A stretch of 64,000 bases of DNA from assembly GCA_020636045.1 (NCBI GenBank), contig JACJYP010000001.1, positions 666,001-730,000 on the forward strand, in the 5' to 3' direction. The position numbers and the translations under genes are program-made. This DNA is from Lewinellaceae bacterium. GTDB taxonomy: Bacteria; Bacteroidota; Bacteroidia; Chitinophagales; Saprospiraceae. Numbering within the stretch: position 1 is the stretch's first letter; every line of letters starts with the position of its first letter. The notes under the pieces are model-generated. The model was not told the origin of the DNA. It did not search any database and saw nothing but the letters and a program-made list of their open reading frames with translations. Shown in pieces: positions 10,432 through 19,329 of the stretch.

Positions 10432-10689
10432 ATGCGCTACACCCAAACAACGCTGAAAAAACTCGAAGAGTTGTTCGACGAATTGAACTACGTGGTCCGG
10501 TATGAGAAAGGCAATTTCCAGAGCGGCTACTGCATCGTCGAAAACCGCCGCATTGCCGTGATCAATAAATTCTTCGACACGGAAGCGCGCATCAATTGCC
10601 TGCTCGACATACTCACAACACTTGAATACGACCCGGAAAGCCTGTCGGAAGCCTCCCGTGAACTCATTCAAAAAAGTCGCAAGCCCTAA
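10432..10689 (+). CDS. Conserved-looking hypothetical protein, 85 aa
   Basis: This small soluble protein has helical N- and C-termini around a short beta segment (FQSGYCIVENRRIAVINKF). Its stop codon lies nine bases before the TTG start of the MBL hydrolase, so the pair is probably one operon. I recall similar short proteins beside MBL hydrolases in Bacteroidota, but no function is known. It overlaps only the unused upstream extension of the opposite gene. Confidence 0.7.
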   Translation: MRYTQTTLKKLEELFDELNYVVRYEKGNFQSGYCIVENRRIAVINKFFDTEARINCLLDILTTLEYDPESLSEASRELIQKSRKP

Positions 10690-10698
10690 TATTTCAAA

Positions 10699-11460
10699 TT
10701 GAAACTTACTTTTCTCGGTACCGGCACCTCACAGGGTGTACCCGTCATCGGGTGCGACTGTGAAGTATGCGCCTCTACCGATCCATATGACAACCGGCTG
10801 CGTTCTTCCGTACTGGTTTCGGCCGGCGACACCAATATCCTGGTCGACGCGGGCCCCGACCTGCGGCAGCAGATGCTGCGCGCCGGGGTCCGGCATCTCG
10901 ACGGCATCCTGCTGACCCACGAACACAACGACCACGTGATCGGCCTCGACGATGTGCGGCCTTTCAACTTTTCCACCGGCCGCGCCATGACGGTCTACGC
11001 CCTGCCGCGTGTTGCCGAGCAGGTGCGCAAGCGCTTCGAGTACGTATTCGGCCACCCGATACCGGGCCTGCCGCGCATCGATCTGGTGACCATCGACAAG
11101 GACAGTCCCCTGCGCATCGGCAACATCGACGTTCAACCCGTAGAGGTCATGCACGGCCGCCTGCCCATCCTGGGCTATCGCTTCGGCGGCCTGACCTATC
11201 TGACGGATGTCAAGTCGATTCCCGAAACTGAATGGGGCAAGATCGCCGGCACCAAAAAACTGATCACCAGCGCCCTGCACCACCGCGAACACCCCGCACA
11301 CATGAACCTGAATGAGGCGCTGGCTTTTGCCACCGAACTGGCCGCCGAACATACCTGGCTGACGCATATCAGCCACCACATGGGAAAAGTCGCCGATGTG
11401 GCGCCACAGTTGCCGCCGAATGTTTCACTGGCCCACGACGGGCTGGAAATTTCCTTCTAA
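10699..11460 (+). CDS. MBL-fold metallo-hydrolase (PhnP-like), TTG start
   Basis: This 253-residue metallo-beta-lactamase-fold enzyme opens with LTFLGTGTSQGVP and contains the metal ligands LTHEHNDHVIGLDD, typical of PhnP/RNase Z-like phosphodiesterases. CDCEVC near residue 20 resembles the PhnP structural zinc site. Substrate unknown; family members cleave cyclic phosphodiesters. No ATG or GTG exists between the upstream in-frame stop (10687-10689) and the first strand, so TTG at 10699 is the likely start. It forms a pair with the small upstream gene. Confidence 0.9.
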   Translation: MKLTFLGTGTSQGVPVIGCDCEVCASTDPYDNRLRSSVLVSAGDTNILVDAGPDLRQQMLRAGVRHLDGILLTHEHNDHVIGLDDVRPFNFSTGRAMTVYALPRVAEQVRKRFEYVFGHPIPGLPRIDLVTIDKDSPLRIGNIDVQPVEVMHGRLPILGYRFGGLTYLTDVKSIPETEWGKIAGTKKLITSALHHREHPAHMNLNEALAFATELAAEHTWLTHISHHMGKVADVAPQLPPNVSLAHDGLEISF

Positions 11461-11479
11461 ACCGATATCGAAGATCACC

Positions 11480-12589
11480 ATGAAGGCATCCTCCGTCAGC
11501 GAACCCGCCGTTTCCGGCCACCCTACCGGCCGTCGCTCCATGGCCTGGGCCGATCGCCTGCGCAACCTGGCCACCCTGCTGGTGATCGGCATTCACGTGT
11601 CGGGCTCGGTGGCGCAGGAATCCAGCGGTTTCGATACATTTTCCTGGTGGTCGGGCAATCTGTGGGATTCACTCGCGCGTCCGGCGGTGCCGCTGTTCGT
11701 GATGCTCAGCGGGTATTTGCTGCTAAGCAAAGACTACGAACTGGGCGATTTCCTGAAAAAAAGATTTTCGCGGGTGGTGATCCCGGCCCTGTTCTGGATG
11801 ATCATCTACAGTTTTTACAATTACTTTTCGAAAGGCTCGCCGGCCACGGTTGCCGAAGCCATCCGGGGTATTGTGGAAAGGCCCGTGCATTACCACCTGT
11901 GGTTCATATACCTGATCATCGGCCTGTACATGGTCTACCCGATCCTGCGGCCCTGGGTGCGCAGCGCGCGCGAACATGATTTCTTCTATTTCTTCGCCTG
12001 CTGCGTCCTCGGCACCTGGGTGTACAAGATCCTCTGGGAATTTTTCGGCATCAGCATCGGCATCTATTTCGAATTGGTCTGCAACAACTGCGGCTATTTT
12101 GTGCTCGGATATTACCTCGGCCACAAGGCGGCGGCAGGCGAGGACGGGGCAGGAGTGCATATCCGGCCTTGGCGACTCGACAGGAAACAACTGGCAAGGC
12201 TCGGAGCAGGCCTCATCATCGCCGGCACCGCCATCACAGCCGTCGGCACCTACTGGGCGAGCAAAACCTTTGGCGGCAAGTTCCACCCCTATTTCTACGA
12301 TTATCTGACCCCCAATTGCGCCATTGCCGCGGCAGGCTGGTTCCTGCTCGCGCAATACGCATTCGACCGGCCGCCCCTGCTCGACATCGAAAAACGGATG
12401 GCCGCCGCGAGTTTCGGCATTTATCTCGTGCATGTGCTTGTCATCGACTGGTGGTCGCAGGTGGGCTACTGGCAATCGAAAATATACCCGATCGCAGGCA
12501 TCCCGATCATGATGTGTATGGTCATGTTCCTGTCGTACACGGTCATCGCCGTGCTGCAGGCCCTTCCGGGCGGGCAGCGCCTTTGCTAA
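11480..12589 (+). CDS. Acyltransferase 3 family membrane protein
   Basis: A 369-residue protein with about ten hydrophobic segments. It starts with the family signature region WADRLRNLATLLVIGIHVSG (conserved His in the first membrane span) and has VPLFVMLSGYLL shortly after. Family members (OafA, OpgC-like) O-acetylate or succinylate surface glycans using cytoplasmic acyl donors. The frame is open back to 11396, inside the MBL gene, but the ATG at 11480 gives the normal length. The following gene starts 14 bp after its stop. Substrate unknown. Confidence 0.85.
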   Translation: MKASSVSEPAVSGHPTGRRSMAWADRLRNLATLLVIGIHVSGSVAQESSGFDTFSWWSGNLWDSLARPAVPLFVMLSGYLLLSKDYELGDFLKKRFSRVVIPALFWMIIYSFYNYFSKGSPATVAEAIRGIVERPVHYHLWFIYLIIGLYMVYPILRPWVRSAREHDFFYFFACCVLGTWVYKILWEFFGISIGIYFELVCNNCGYFVLGYYLGHKAAAGEDGAGVHIRPWRLDRKQLARLGAGLIIAGTAITAVGTYWASKTFGGKFHPYFYDYLTPNCAIAAAGWFLLAQYAFDRPPLLDIEKRMAAASFGIYLVHVLVIDWWSQVGYWQSKIYPIAGIPIMMCMVMFLSYTVIAVLQALPGGQRLC

Positions 12590-12603
12590 ACCCGTAAAAT
12601 GGA

Positions 12604-13620
12604 ATGCTCGCACAAGTCCGATACTGGTATCAGCTCGCTTACGCCGCCGTCTGGCTGGCGCTGGGGTTTGCCCGGGCAGCGCGCTATTTCCGTACCCGCG
12701 CCTTGCATGACCTGGCCCTGCCCCACCCCGAAGCACTGCATTCGGGGGAAAAAAGGCGACTGAAACACTATTTCTACGGCACTACCTACCTGGGCATCGT
12801 ATTTTGCCTGTTGCACGGGCGGACACGCAGCAGGCAGGAACGGCATTTGTTTACCAACCTCGCAGCGCTGGCGTACTATTTCGACGATCTGGTGGACCTG
12901 TTTCGCGGGCAGGACGGCAGCGACATCCTGTGGCGCAACAACCCGGAAGCATACGGCGCGCTGGCCGATCAGCGGGGCCTGGCGTTGCACCTGCTGCACA
13001 ATATTTACAGCGCTCTGCCGCCCGGCGACTTGCATGAATTTAAAGATTTTATGCACCGGGTATTTAATGTTGAAACGGCCGGGAGGCAGGTAAAAGGCAA
13101 CATCAGCGACGCGGAATTGCAACATATCACTGCCGAAAAAGGCGGCTTTTCAGTGCTCTTGTTCCGGCGGGTGCTGGCATCGCCACTCCCGCAGCAGGAA
13201 CGGGAAGCTCTCTATGACTTCGGCGCGCTGGTGCAGTTGTGCGACGACATCTTCGATCTCTGGCACGACCGGCAGGCGGGTACGGAAACGCTGGCGACCC
13301 GCTACGCTGCGCAATCAGCCACCGATGCGCTCATCCGCAGCTTCGAACGGCAGGTGCAGGCATTGGAAACATCGTTTGACGGCCTGCGGCAGCAAAAACT
13401 GGCAGGCGGACATGCCCTGGGAAGCGTGCATTTTCTCATTGCCATCACCAGGGTTTGTTTGCAGCATTATGCCGAATTGCAAAAAAAGCACGGAACTTTG
13501 CCGCTCGACGACCGCACAAGGATGGTCGTGGATATGGAACGGTGGCCCAATCGCCTGCGCGCCGCAAAGGCCCTGCTGATGAACAGACCGCTGCCGTCCG
13601 GCACAAATAACAAGTCATGA
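12604..13620 (+). CDS. Class 1 isoprenoid biosynthesis enzyme-like protein
   Basis: This 338-residue, almost all-helical protein has two Asp-rich motifs in the positions expected for the prenyltransferase/terpenoid synthase fold: FDDLVD (D94, D95, D98) and CDDIFD (D214, D215, D218). These normally bind Mg-diphosphate. It is not a classical IspA (no GxKxxxL start), so the reaction cannot be assigned; head-to-tail prenyl chain elongation or a terpene-type reaction are options. Its last four bases overlap the gmhA start (ATGA), so translation is probably coupled with gmhA. Confidence 0.75.
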   Translation: MLAQVRYWYQLAYAAVWLALGFARAARYFRTRALHDLALPHPEALHSGEKRRLKHYFYGTTYLGIVFCLLHGRTRSRQERHLFTNLAALAYYFDDLVDLFRGQDGSDILWRNNPEAYGALADQRGLALHLLHNIYSALPPGDLHEFKDFMHRVFNVETAGRQVKGNISDAELQHITAEKGGFSVLLFRRVLASPLPQQEREALYDFGALVQLCDDIFDLWHDRQAGTETLATRYAAQSATDALIRSFERQVQALETSFDGLRQQKLAGGHALGSVHFLIAITRVCLQHYAELQKKHGTLPLDDRTRMVVDMERWPNRLRAAKALLMNRPLPSGTNNKS

Positions 13621-14204
13621 ACAACTCGATAAATAAAGCCATTCGCGGGAGCATCGCTGTTAAGGAAGCGCTCCTGACCGACACGGCGTTTCAGGAGAAG
13701 ATAGCGGCGACGGCGCAATGTATGATCGCGGCGTTCCGCGGCGGCGGGAAAGTCCTGTTTTGCGGCAACGGCGGCAGCGCGGCCGACGCCCAGCACCTGG
13801 CCGCCGAACTATCGGGCCGGTTTTACTTCGACCGGCCGCCCCTGTACGCGGAGGCGCTCCATGTGAACAGTTCCTTCCTGACTGCCGTAGCAAACGACTA
13901 CGGCTACGATGAAACCTTTGCGCGCATGGCAGAGGCTGCAGGCCGCGCCGGCGATGTGCTGGTGGCGATCAGCACTTCCGGCAACTCGACGGGGATCATT
14001 AAGGCCGTTGAAGCCGGGAAAAAACGGGGCATGACGATCGTGGGATTTACCGGTGCAACGGGTGGCGCCATGGCCGAGCTGTGCGATCTGCTGCTGAACG
14101 TGCCCGCCACCGATACGCCGCGCATCCAGGAAGCGCATATCCTGATCGGGCATATCCTCTGCGAACTCGTTGAAAAGGAGATGTTCGGCGCAAAAACGGA
14201 ATAG
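13617..14204 (+). CDS. gmhA: Phosphoheptose isomerase (D-sedoheptulose-7-phosphate isomerase)
   Basis: This 195-residue SIS-domain protein contains LFCGNGGSAADAQHLAAEL and STSGNSTGIIKAVE, the sugar-phosphate binding loops of GmhA. EAHILIGHILCELVE near the C-terminus supplies the conserved active-site His/Glu region. It converts sedoheptulose 7-phosphate to glycero-manno-heptose 7-phosphate for LPS inner core or other heptose-containing glycans. No hldE or gmhB lies in this window. Neighbours are an acyltransferase and an isoprenoid enzyme, a context that hints at cell-envelope glycolipid synthesis (inference). It ends 7 bp from the convergent SusC-like gene. Confidence 0.93.
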   Translation: MNNSINKAIRGSIAVKEALLTDTAFQEKIAATAQCMIAAFRGGGKVLFCGNGGSAADAQHLAAELSGRFYFDRPPLYAEALHVNSSFLTAVANDYGYDETFARMAEAAGRAGDVLVAISTSGNSTGIIKAVEAGKKRGMTIVGFTGATGGAMAELCDLLLNVPATDTPRIQEAHILIGHILCELVEKEMFGAKTE

Positions 14205-14211
14205 CGTCCTT

Positions 14212-16944
14212 TCAAAACCCTGCGCGAACGCCAAACCACAAGACCCTGGCCAGCGGATACGTATTTCGCCGGTCGACACCCGGCGTCAAGGGCACACGGA
14301 CGGGAATACTACGCGACCCGTTGTCTGAAGTGCCGGTATCTGTAAGCCTCGCTTCCGGCTCGATGCCGCTGTAACCCGTAATGGTCAGCAGGTTTTGCGC
14401 GCCGGCCTGCAGGTACAAAGAGCGAATACCGCTTTTTTCGGGCAATTTGAACCGGTACCCCAGGGACAGGTTTTGCAGCCGCAGGAATGAGGCGTCTTCC
14501 ATGATCCAGCTGCTGATCCGGTTCTGGCTTTTATTGCGCTCGTCGTAGTATTCCGTCACGACTTTGTTCCAGTGGCTGTTGCCGGAATTTATGTTTTCAT
14601 AAAAAAGGCGCATTTCATTCGCCAGCGTATGCCCGGTAACGGCCCGCAGCATAAGGTTCAGGTCGAAGCGTTTCCAGGCGAAGCGCTGCCGGAAGCCGAA
14701 TTCCCATTTCGGTACGCCAGTCCCGATCTTTGCCTGGTCGCGCTGAAACGAATTTATATCTATATCTGGGTTTTTATCGATGTTTTTAAAGATCAACTCC
14801 CCATTGCCGTCGAGTTCGCCGTCGGTAACAGGGCCCCAGAAGGTGCCGAGACCGGCGCCCGGGTAGATCAACTGGTATCGCGGGCAGCACAGCCCCGGAC
14901 TGCCCGCGATACCCAGGTCGAAAGTATCCGGGCGGCCATAGGTTTCGATGACCGTGCTGAAACGAGACGCTGTTAATCCAAATTCCCAGGTAACATTCTG
15001 GTTTTGAACGCCTGTATAATTTAAGGATAACTCCACCCCTTTTCCGCTCAGTTCGGCGGCGTTTTGGTACTGTATTTCATTCAGGCTCGGCGGGCTCTTC
15101 ACGATCTGTCGAACGATCAGGTCGCTGCTGGTGTATCGATAGAGATCCAGCGAACCCTGCAACCGGCCCCGCAACAGGGAAAAATCGAGTCCGTAAGACC
15201 ATTCGCTGTGGCGCTCCCAGCCGAGTTCCGGATTTGCTGCCTGTGCCCAGTAGTAGCCGGGTACGTAACCTCCGTTGTAATAAAAGTCCGCGGTCGGCAA
15301 AAAGAGCACCTGAGAAAGCAAGCCTTCTGCCGGCAAACCGCCCGACACCCCCTTTCCCAACCGGATCTTCATTTGACCGATATGACGCCAGCCGAACAGC
15401 CGTGCCAGATCCGCACCGCCGCTGAAAAAGGGGAACGTACCCCAACGGGCATTTTTCCCAAGCATGGAGGAGCCCTCCCGCCGCGCGCCGGCATTCAGGA
15501 AAAAGGTACTGTCCCATTGCAGTTGCGCCCTCCCGAAAAACGCCGCCAGTCGGGCGCGGGCACGATAACCGGATACCGAAAAATCGCCGGATTGGACATT
15601 TGTAAAAGAACCGAAATTATTGTCTTCCAGCACGTCTGAGATCAGGTTGCCCGCATCGATCGCCCTGCCGTCGTTATCGGCCTGTTGCCAGCTGTAGCCG
15701 CCCAGCAATTGCACGCCGAGTTGTGAAAAGCGGAAATGGTATCGCAGGGTCGATTCGAGGATATCCTGCTGCGATACATCTTCCGTCTTTCGCCCGCGTC
15801 CGTTGCTGCCGATGCCCCTGAACTGGCTTTGCTTTCCGTTGTATTCGCTCGTATTTTCCCTGTTTTGTTCCTTCGCGAGCAGCAGCATCGCGTGCAATCC
15901 CGGCAGCAATTGCGCTTCGGCGCGCAGGTACCCGAGACCGTACACTTCCGTGCCGTCGTGCCGGTTCTGTTCTATGATGGAAACGGGGTTGAAGTAGTCA
16001 AAAAATATCTCCGACACATAGCCGCCGTACGGTTCGAATTGAGGATCGCCGCTGCGGACCGGCGACGAAGGATTTGCCGTCACGGCGTAGCGATACGCCT
16101 CCGGGTAGCCTATCTTTTTTTCCCGGCTGGCCAGGGTCAGCCCGCCGCTGAGGGTAACCCTGTCGCCCGGCAACTTTTGCGATACGGTCATGTTGCCGTT
16201 GTATTGCCGGAATCCGGTGTTCCGCAGGATGCCTTCCTGATTGCGGTAGTGAAAACTGACGCTGAAATCCGTACCCGCTCCGATGCCGCCGCTGAGCCCA
16301 AGATGGTGAGCCTGCCCGATCCCCTGACGCAGCACCTCGTCCTGCCAGTTTGTATTCACCGTTTCCAACGGCGACAAGTCGATGCCGCCCAGATCGAGAA
16401 AGGCCTGTTCACCGAGCACTTTGTACCGTTTGGCGGCCGATTCGAATGAAATCTGATTGCTGTAATATGCGCGCATTTCACCCGCCTGCGCGTGGCGTGT
16501 ACTTATCAGCACCACACCGGCGGCCCCGCGCCCGCCGTAGATCGCCGTAGATGCGGCATCCCGCAGTATGTCGACCGACACAATTTCGTTAGGATCAATC
16601 GCCAGCGCATCCACGCCTGGAACGCCGTCGACCACATACAGCGGTTGAGTACGCCCGTTTATGGTATGAAGCCCGCGCATCCGCACATCGTACGGCTCGT
16701 TGGGGTTGCTGCCTGCGCGCGCGACCATGAGGCCGGGCACAAGTCCCTGCCATAGTTGATTCCAGTCGTATATTTGTCCGCGGTTGAATGTGCCGGCATC
16801 GAGATGAGATACGGCGCCGGTGGTAAAACGGAAACCCTGGCTTCCGTAGCCGATCATGACTTGTCGAGAGGAGTCCGCCGTTTGGGAAAAGCAGACAGCA
16901 TATCCCAACGTGAGCAGGATGACCGGAAAAGTTTTGGTGCGCAT
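14212..16944 (-). CDS. SusC/RagA-like TonB-linked outer-membrane receptor without SusD partner
   Basis: This 910-residue receptor has a signal peptide (MRTKTFPVILLTLGYAVCFSQ), a VMIGYGSQ motif matching the SusC VVVGYGTQ segment, a plug domain with PLYVVDGVPGVDAL and TAIYGGRGAAGVVLIST, and a C-terminal barrel ending in a phenylalanine (FGVRAGF). The carboxypeptidase-D-like N-terminal extension of typical SusC proteins is missing: the GYG motif follows the signal peptide at once. No susD gene is adjacent. It probably imports an oligomer or chelate through TonB/ExbBD; substrate unknown. An upstream frame extension to 17061 overlaps the next gene and lacks a signal peptide. Confidence 0.9.
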   Translation of the reverse strand: MRTKTFPVILLTLGYAVCFSQTADSSRQVMIGYGSQGFRFTTGAVSHLDAGTFNRGQIYDWNQLWQGLVPGLMVARAGSNPNEPYDVRMRGLHTINGRTQPLYVVDGVPGVDALAIDPNEIVSVDILRDAASTAIYGGRGAAGVVLISTRHAQAGEMRAYYSNQISFESAAKRYKVLGEQAFLDLGGIDLSPLETVNTNWQDEVLRQGIGQAHHLGLSGGIGAGTDFSVSFHYRNQEGILRNTGFRQYNGNMTVSQKLPGDRVTLSGGLTLASREKKIGYPEAYRYAVTANPSSPVRSGDPQFEPYGGYVSEIFFDYFNPVSIIEQNRHDGTEVYGLGYLRAEAQLLPGLHAMLLLAKEQNRENTSEYNGKQSQFRGIGSNGRGRKTEDVSQQDILESTLRYHFRFSQLGVQLLGGYSWQQADNDGRAIDAGNLISDVLEDNNFGSFTNVQSGDFSVSGYRARARLAAFFGRAQLQWDSTFFLNAGARREGSSMLGKNARWGTFPFFSGGADLARLFGWRHIGQMKIRLGKGVSGGLPAEGLLSQVLFLPTADFYYNGGYVPGYYWAQAANPELGWERHSEWSYGLDFSLLRGRLQGSLDLYRYTSSDLIVRQIVKSPPSLNEIQYQNAAELSGKGVELSLNYTGVQNQNVTWEFGLTASRFSTVIETYGRPDTFDLGIAGSPGLCCPRYQLIYPGAGLGTFWGPVTDGELDGNGELIFKNIDKNPDIDINSFQRDQAKIGTGVPKWEFGFRQRFAWKRFDLNLMLRAVTGHTLANEMRLFYENINSGNSHWNKVVTEYYDERNKSQNRISSWIMEDASFLRLQNLSLGYRFKLPEKSGIRSLYLQAGAQNLLTITGYSGIEPEARLTDTGTSDNGSRSIPVRVPLTPGVDRRNTYPLARVLWFGVRAGF

Positions 16945-17057
16945 GGAGTGGCGTTTTTGAAGTGAGGCCGGTCGTCGGAGTCTTTTTCCGGGAGAAAAAT
17001 AGACAGATTTCGCGATCGTTGCTCCTTTTTGCCAAAAAAACACCGCAACAGGAAGCC

Positions 17058-19160
17058 TCACCTCCGCACGATCCTGCCTTCCGGCAGTTGCACTTCCATG
17101 CTCATTTCCGGGTCCAGTGTTCCTTCATAACAGGCCAGATTGATCAGCTCACCCGAGCTGCTGCCCCTCACCCCCAGGCAAATATTGCGGACCCTTTTGT
17201 CAAGGCGGTCCACTTCGAATGGGATGACGCCATCCTTTATAGGTAGTGTTTTTGAAAAGGTCGAGCCGTCAACCGTAATCTCCATATCCTGAATGCTTTT
17301 GGCCAGGTGGGGTGGTATGGTCAGTGCGATTTTTGATTTTTTCAAATTAATGACCGGCTTTTTAACGCCACCGATCTTATCACACTGTATCGTTTCCCTG
17401 ATCTCGGTGCTGCCGGAACCGAGATCGATCTGCTTTTCCTGGCATTTGCAGTCGGTACTGGAAATACCCACATCGAGCGTCTGTGGATTGCCGGCGCCCA
17501 GCGTTTCCGCATTGATCTGCAGGCGCAACCCCGCTTTCCGCTTCGGATCATCGGCTGCATCGAAAGTCGTGTAGTGTTGCGAATTGACGGCGCGGCCGTT
17601 CACGATCAGTCCGCCAAATACGACCGGCTGGCTGAAGAGCAAGGTGAGATATTGGGTGGAATATACTTGCGGCGTCTGAGGCACGGGATCGGCACCCAGG
17701 GTAGTGATTCCCCTTGATTGCTGCACATGCTTGAAAATAAGCGTCCAGGGGTACTCCGCCAGCGAAACCGACCTGGCGCTATATCTCAGGTTGCCGTTCT
17801 GAAAAATAAAATCGTAGCGTGCATTCGGGTCGTACAGCGCAGTGCAGTATGGCCCCAATGGTACGAAAAACGAGGTATCCGACATCGGCAATACGCTAAA
17901 ATATTCGCGTTCAAGGGCGTTTTTCTGCCAGATCAGTTGCCAGTATTCCACAGGTTGCAGCACCGTATCGACGGTCACATACACCCCGCAGGTCATGGTA
18001 TCCTGCGCCTGAAAAACATACAGGTGGCACACGCTATCCTTCAGCGTGATGTTTTCCCAGTATTTAGATGCGCTGTTGCCGCGGTAATAGATCGAATGAC
18101 GGGTGTAATCATCCGGCACCCTGGCCAGTCCGCCGAATACGCCCGGAATGATGCTTTTCAGCGGCACATTGAGGTTGGAGACCGTAAATTCTTCGGCAAT
18201 ACTGTCAGTGGGAGAATGCACGTATACGCTGACCCGATGCAACCCGTCGGCAGGCGTCGGCGGCCACGCCCAAAGGTTGCCGAAATTGTCGGAAAACAGC
18301 CACTGGGCCAGCACGACCCCGATCACCGCTACCAGCAGGGTCGCGGCGACACGCCCCCGGTTTTTTCGCGCGCCGAGGCCGCCCAGCATTTTGGCCAGGA
18401 AGTTTTTGGTCGCTTTGGCCTGGATATTGGCCGCTTCTTTCCATTTAGTCGCTCCTCCCACAGGTTCCGTCGTATTTACCTCAACCGGCACGGATATCAC
18501 CTCGTCGCGATAGGACTTCTTGCCTTTTTCCCGCATGATGATATCCACCTTGAGATACAGTTTCTGGGGGCCCGTCTTCATCGGGATGACATCGAACACC
18601 CATTCGGTGTGCACGTCGGGGTCGACGAATTGCCGCGCGTGCCGGTTTTGCCGTTTGATGACAAAGGCATCGCTTTCGGAAGCGACCAGATCGACCTCCA
18701 TATGGTCGCCGATGCGTTCGAGCGGGATCGTCTCCACGTGTCCGGCGCCGGCAAAGTTTTTTCGCAAGAGTTTTTCAGAAGTAGCGATGCGCACCCTGCA
18801 TTCAATGACTTCCCCCAAACGCATTTCTTCGGGGATGTTGTGCAGGAGTTTGCCTTTCCGGACCGGTTTGGAAGGCTCGGGTTCCGCTTCATCGGGGGCG
18901 ATCCCGTCCAGCAGGATGAGTACGCTGTTGCAGATCTGGCCGCGTTGTATTCCGGCTTCGGCTTCGGACACCGTGCCGCGTGCGACAGCCTGCTGCAGGC
19001 CGTAGAGCCTCGCCTGCAACGCGATCACGTCGTTCAATTTAGCCTTATCCTTCAGGGAGGTAAAGTACTCCACGAGGGCTGTCAGGGCTTCGGCTATCTC
19101 GTTTTTACCGATCAGGGCGCGTATATTCCTGACTGTTTCATTGGCTTTCGCGGTATTCAT
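17058..19160 (-). CDS. Membrane-anchored protein with EAD11-type effector-associated domain, 700 aa
   Basis: Residues about 9-88 match the pattern of effector-associated domain 11: a helical pair with LIGKNEIAEALTALVEYF and VIALQARLYGLQQAVARGTVS. EADs are N-terminal adaptors of bacterial conflict/NLR-like systems. Residues about 104-232 (LLHNIPEEMRLGEVIECRVR onward) resemble a beta-rich domain that often accompanies EADs in Bacteroidota. One membrane span lies at residues 271-289. The region after it (290-700) is unassigned, with many Tyr/Thr and no visible catalytic motif, and probably lies outside the cytoplasm. Domain names are by pattern memory. The gene has its own candidate promoter. 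Confidence 0.75.
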   Translation of the reverse strand: MNTAKANETVRNIRALIGKNEIAEALTALVEYFTSLKDKAKLNDVIALQARLYGLQQAVARGTVSEAEAGIQRGQICNSVLILLDGIAPDEAEPEPSKPVRKGKLLHNIPEEMRLGEVIECRVRIATSEKLLRKNFAGAGHVETIPLERIGDHMEVDLVASESDAFVIKRQNRHARQFVDPDVHTEWVFDVIPMKTGPQKLYLKVDIIMREKGKKSYRDEVISVPVEVNTTEPVGGATKWKEAANIQAKATKNFLAKMLGGLGARKNRGRVAATLLVAVIGVVLAQWLFSDNFGNLWAWPPTPADGLHRVSVYVHSPTDSIAEEFTVSNLNVPLKSIIPGVFGGLARVPDDYTRHSIYYRGNSASKYWENITLKDSVCHLYVFQAQDTMTCGVYVTVDTVLQPVEYWQLIWQKNALEREYFSVLPMSDTSFFVPLGPYCTALYDPNARYDFIFQNGNLRYSARSVSLAEYPWTLIFKHVQQSRGITTLGADPVPQTPQVYSTQYLTLLFSQPVVFGGLIVNGRAVNSQHYTTFDAADDPKRKAGLRLQINAETLGAGNPQTLDVGISSTDCKCQEKQIDLGSGSTEIRETIQCDKIGGVKKPVINLKKSKIALTIPPHLAKSIQDMEITVDGSTFSKTLPIKDGVIPFEVDRLDKRVRNICLGVRGSSSGELINLACYEGTLDPEMSMEVQLPEGRIVRR

Positions 19161-19200
19161 AAGGCGGTGGATTAAGGGTTCATTTTGTTCAGAATATTTG

Positions 19201-19231
19201 CAAAAGTATTTTATAAATCGGTAAAAACCAA
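19201..19231 (-). promoter_or_regulatory. Candidate promoter for the EAD11 gene (TTGG-N19-TACTTTTG)
   Basis: On the minus strand TACTTTTG (19208-19201) matches TAnnTTTG exactly, with TTGG (19231-19228, one mismatch to TTTG) at a 19-bp spacing. The ATG at 19160 follows 40 bp downstream. The surrounding sequence is AT-rich. Confidence 0.5.
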
Positions 19232-19329
19232 TAAATTATTTCCTCCCGGATAACCCCGCAACAAATTGCATGGAGGGTGACCGTATTCACCAAATCACTA
19301 CAAAACCAATACTTACAAAAACCGGCACT

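Noticed and set aside
10342..10671. N-terminal extension of the PorT-like barrel gene
   Set aside because: It would overlap the opposite-strand 85-residue gene and would bury the clear signal peptide inside the protein.
17718..19175. 485-codon open frame antisense to the EAD11-like gene
   Set aside because: The sense frame has a candidate promoter, a start and recognisable domains; the antisense frame has none.
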